Source of the DNA: Deltaproteobacteria bacterium
GTDB lineage: Bacteria; Desulfobacterota; Binatia; HRBIN30; JACQVA1
Assembly: GCA_016178705.1 (NCBI GenBank)
Contig: JACOST010000028.1
Span: 316,951 to 380,950, forward strand
Direction of reading: 5' to 3'
DNA: 64,000 nt
The position numbers were made by a program, and so were the translations under genes. The first letter of the stretch is position 1. Each line of letters opens with the position of its first letter. The notes under the pieces are model-generated. The model was given only the letters and a program-made list of their open reading frames with translations, made no database searches and was not told where the DNA came from. Of this stretch, positions 63,460 to 64,000 are shown one piece after another.

Positions 63460-63927
63460 CTATTGCTTCATGAGCGCGGCGTAGCGTTTTCCCAGTTCCT
63501 CGGGTGACACGTCTTCCTTGTGGGTGGCGATCATCCAGCGATGGCCAAAGGGGTCCGCCAACGTGCCGGAGCGGTCGCCGTAGAACTGATCCTCCAATGG
63601 GCGCACGAGTGTCGCGCCCGCGGCGACGGCTTGCTTGGTCAGCGCATCCACGTCGGGTACGTAGAGATGAATCATCACCGGCGAGCCGCCGAACGACAGT
63701 GGACTGCGGACGTCCATCTCGGGGTATTCGTCGGAGAGCATGATCGGGGCGTCGCCGATTTTGATCTCCGCGTGCCCGATCCGGCCGCTGGGTTCGGCTA
63801 GCCGCATCGTTTCAATTGCGCCAAATGCCTTCTTGTAGAACTCGATGGCGCCCGCGGCGTCCTTGCAACACAAGTACGGGGTCGCACGCTGAAGGCCGTC
63901 CGGAATCGGTTTCGCTGTCGTGGCCAT
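63460..63927 (-). CDS. VOC-superfamily (PhnB/glyoxalase-like) protein
   Basis: 155 residues. Two beta-alpha-beta-beta-beta units: TPYLCCKDAAGAIEFYKKAF, then HAEIKIGDAPIMLSDE; and MIHLYVPDVDALTKQAVAAG, then LADPFGHRWMIATH. This PhnB-like group binds a metal and unknown small molecules. GGAG lies before ATG 63927. No cofactor or substrate assignment is possible. The remaining 73 bases of the window show nothing recognisable. Confidence 0.85.
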   Translation of the reverse strand: MATTAKPIPDGLQRATPYLCCKDAAGAIEFYKKAFGAIETMRLAEPSGRIGHAEIKIGDAPIMLSDEYPEMDVRSPLSFGGSPVMIHLYVPDVDALTKQAVAAGATLVRPLEDQFYGDRSGTLADPFGHRWMIATHKEDVSPEELGKRYAALMKQ

Positions 63928-64000
63928 AGGTCATCTCCTCCTTTTTTCTGACACGGACGAATCAACGTTCTTGGTGCGCTTCACCGACGCTATGCCCACA

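Overview
This is a GC-rich, densely coded window from a Gram-negative bacterium: there are outer-membrane barrel, lipoprotein and twin-arginine export signals. No rRNA, tRNA, CRISPR array, insertion sequence or prophage was recognised. Several features together suggest an uncultivated Binatota- or Desulfobacterota-like lineage: many secreted proteins with Pro/Thr linkers and a Cys-framed double EF-hand (dockerin-like) module, family III CoA transferases, a wax-ester/triacylglycerol acyltransferase beside a patatin, a LIV-type ABC transporter, and a tryptophan tryptophylquinone (TTQ) amine dehydrogenase. That placement is inference; there is no marker gene adequate for taxonomy.

Layout. 1-4.1 kb: the end of a CinA-like gene, two small envelope proteins, a DNA-binding-domain citrate synthase, a DUF4079-like membrane protein and a zinc alcohol/formaldehyde-type dehydrogenase. 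4.2-11.7 kb: eight genes, all on the minus strand, running from a small coupled ORF through a DyP peroxidase, a small alpha/beta protein (apparently frameshifted), an outer-membrane barrel, an unknown protein and two tandem bile-acid/sodium-symporter-family carriers to a transhydrogenase-like flavoprotein. They are divided from a divergent winged-helix/ATPase/TPR regulator (11.75-14.7 kb) by only 93 bp. 15-17.6 kb: WS/DGAT acyltransferase and patatin, convergent, with overlapping 3' ends. 17.8-22.4 kb: complete LIV-type ABC transporter. 22.4-24.8 kb: LOG-family hydrolase, 5-formyl-THF cyclo-ligase, metK. 25.3-29.8 kb: surface-sugar cluster (GT-C-like membrane protein, epimerase, nucleotide-sugar dehydrogenase, GT2).

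29.8-41.4 kb holds sensing and stress genes: two histidine kinases, a response regulator, a GAF-GAF-GGDEF protein, an ECF sigma/anti-sigma/DUF3106 set, a DsbA-like lipoprotein and DNA polymerase IV. 37.7-49.3 kb mixes two family III CoA transferases, SRPBCC proteins, an SDR with Phe in place of the catalytic Tyr, a GNAT, a serine hydrolase, a MoaD-like/propeller pair, and an ECF sigma with an SRPBCC-PDZ fusion. 49.6-58.7 kb encodes a membrane-anchored aldo/keto reductase with C-terminal cysteine clusters and two divergent large secreted propeller proteins. 58.8-62.3 kb is a compact mauB-E-D-A-cytochrome c operon for a TTQ amine dehydrogenase, followed by a divergent alpha/beta hydrolase and a VOC protein.

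Intergenic space carries at least five long imperfect palindromes of the dispersed-repeat (REP/MITE-like) type. The parts of the window most worth following up are the DyP/transporter/regulator block, the TTQ dehydrogenase operon and the dockerin/cohesin-like secreted pair.
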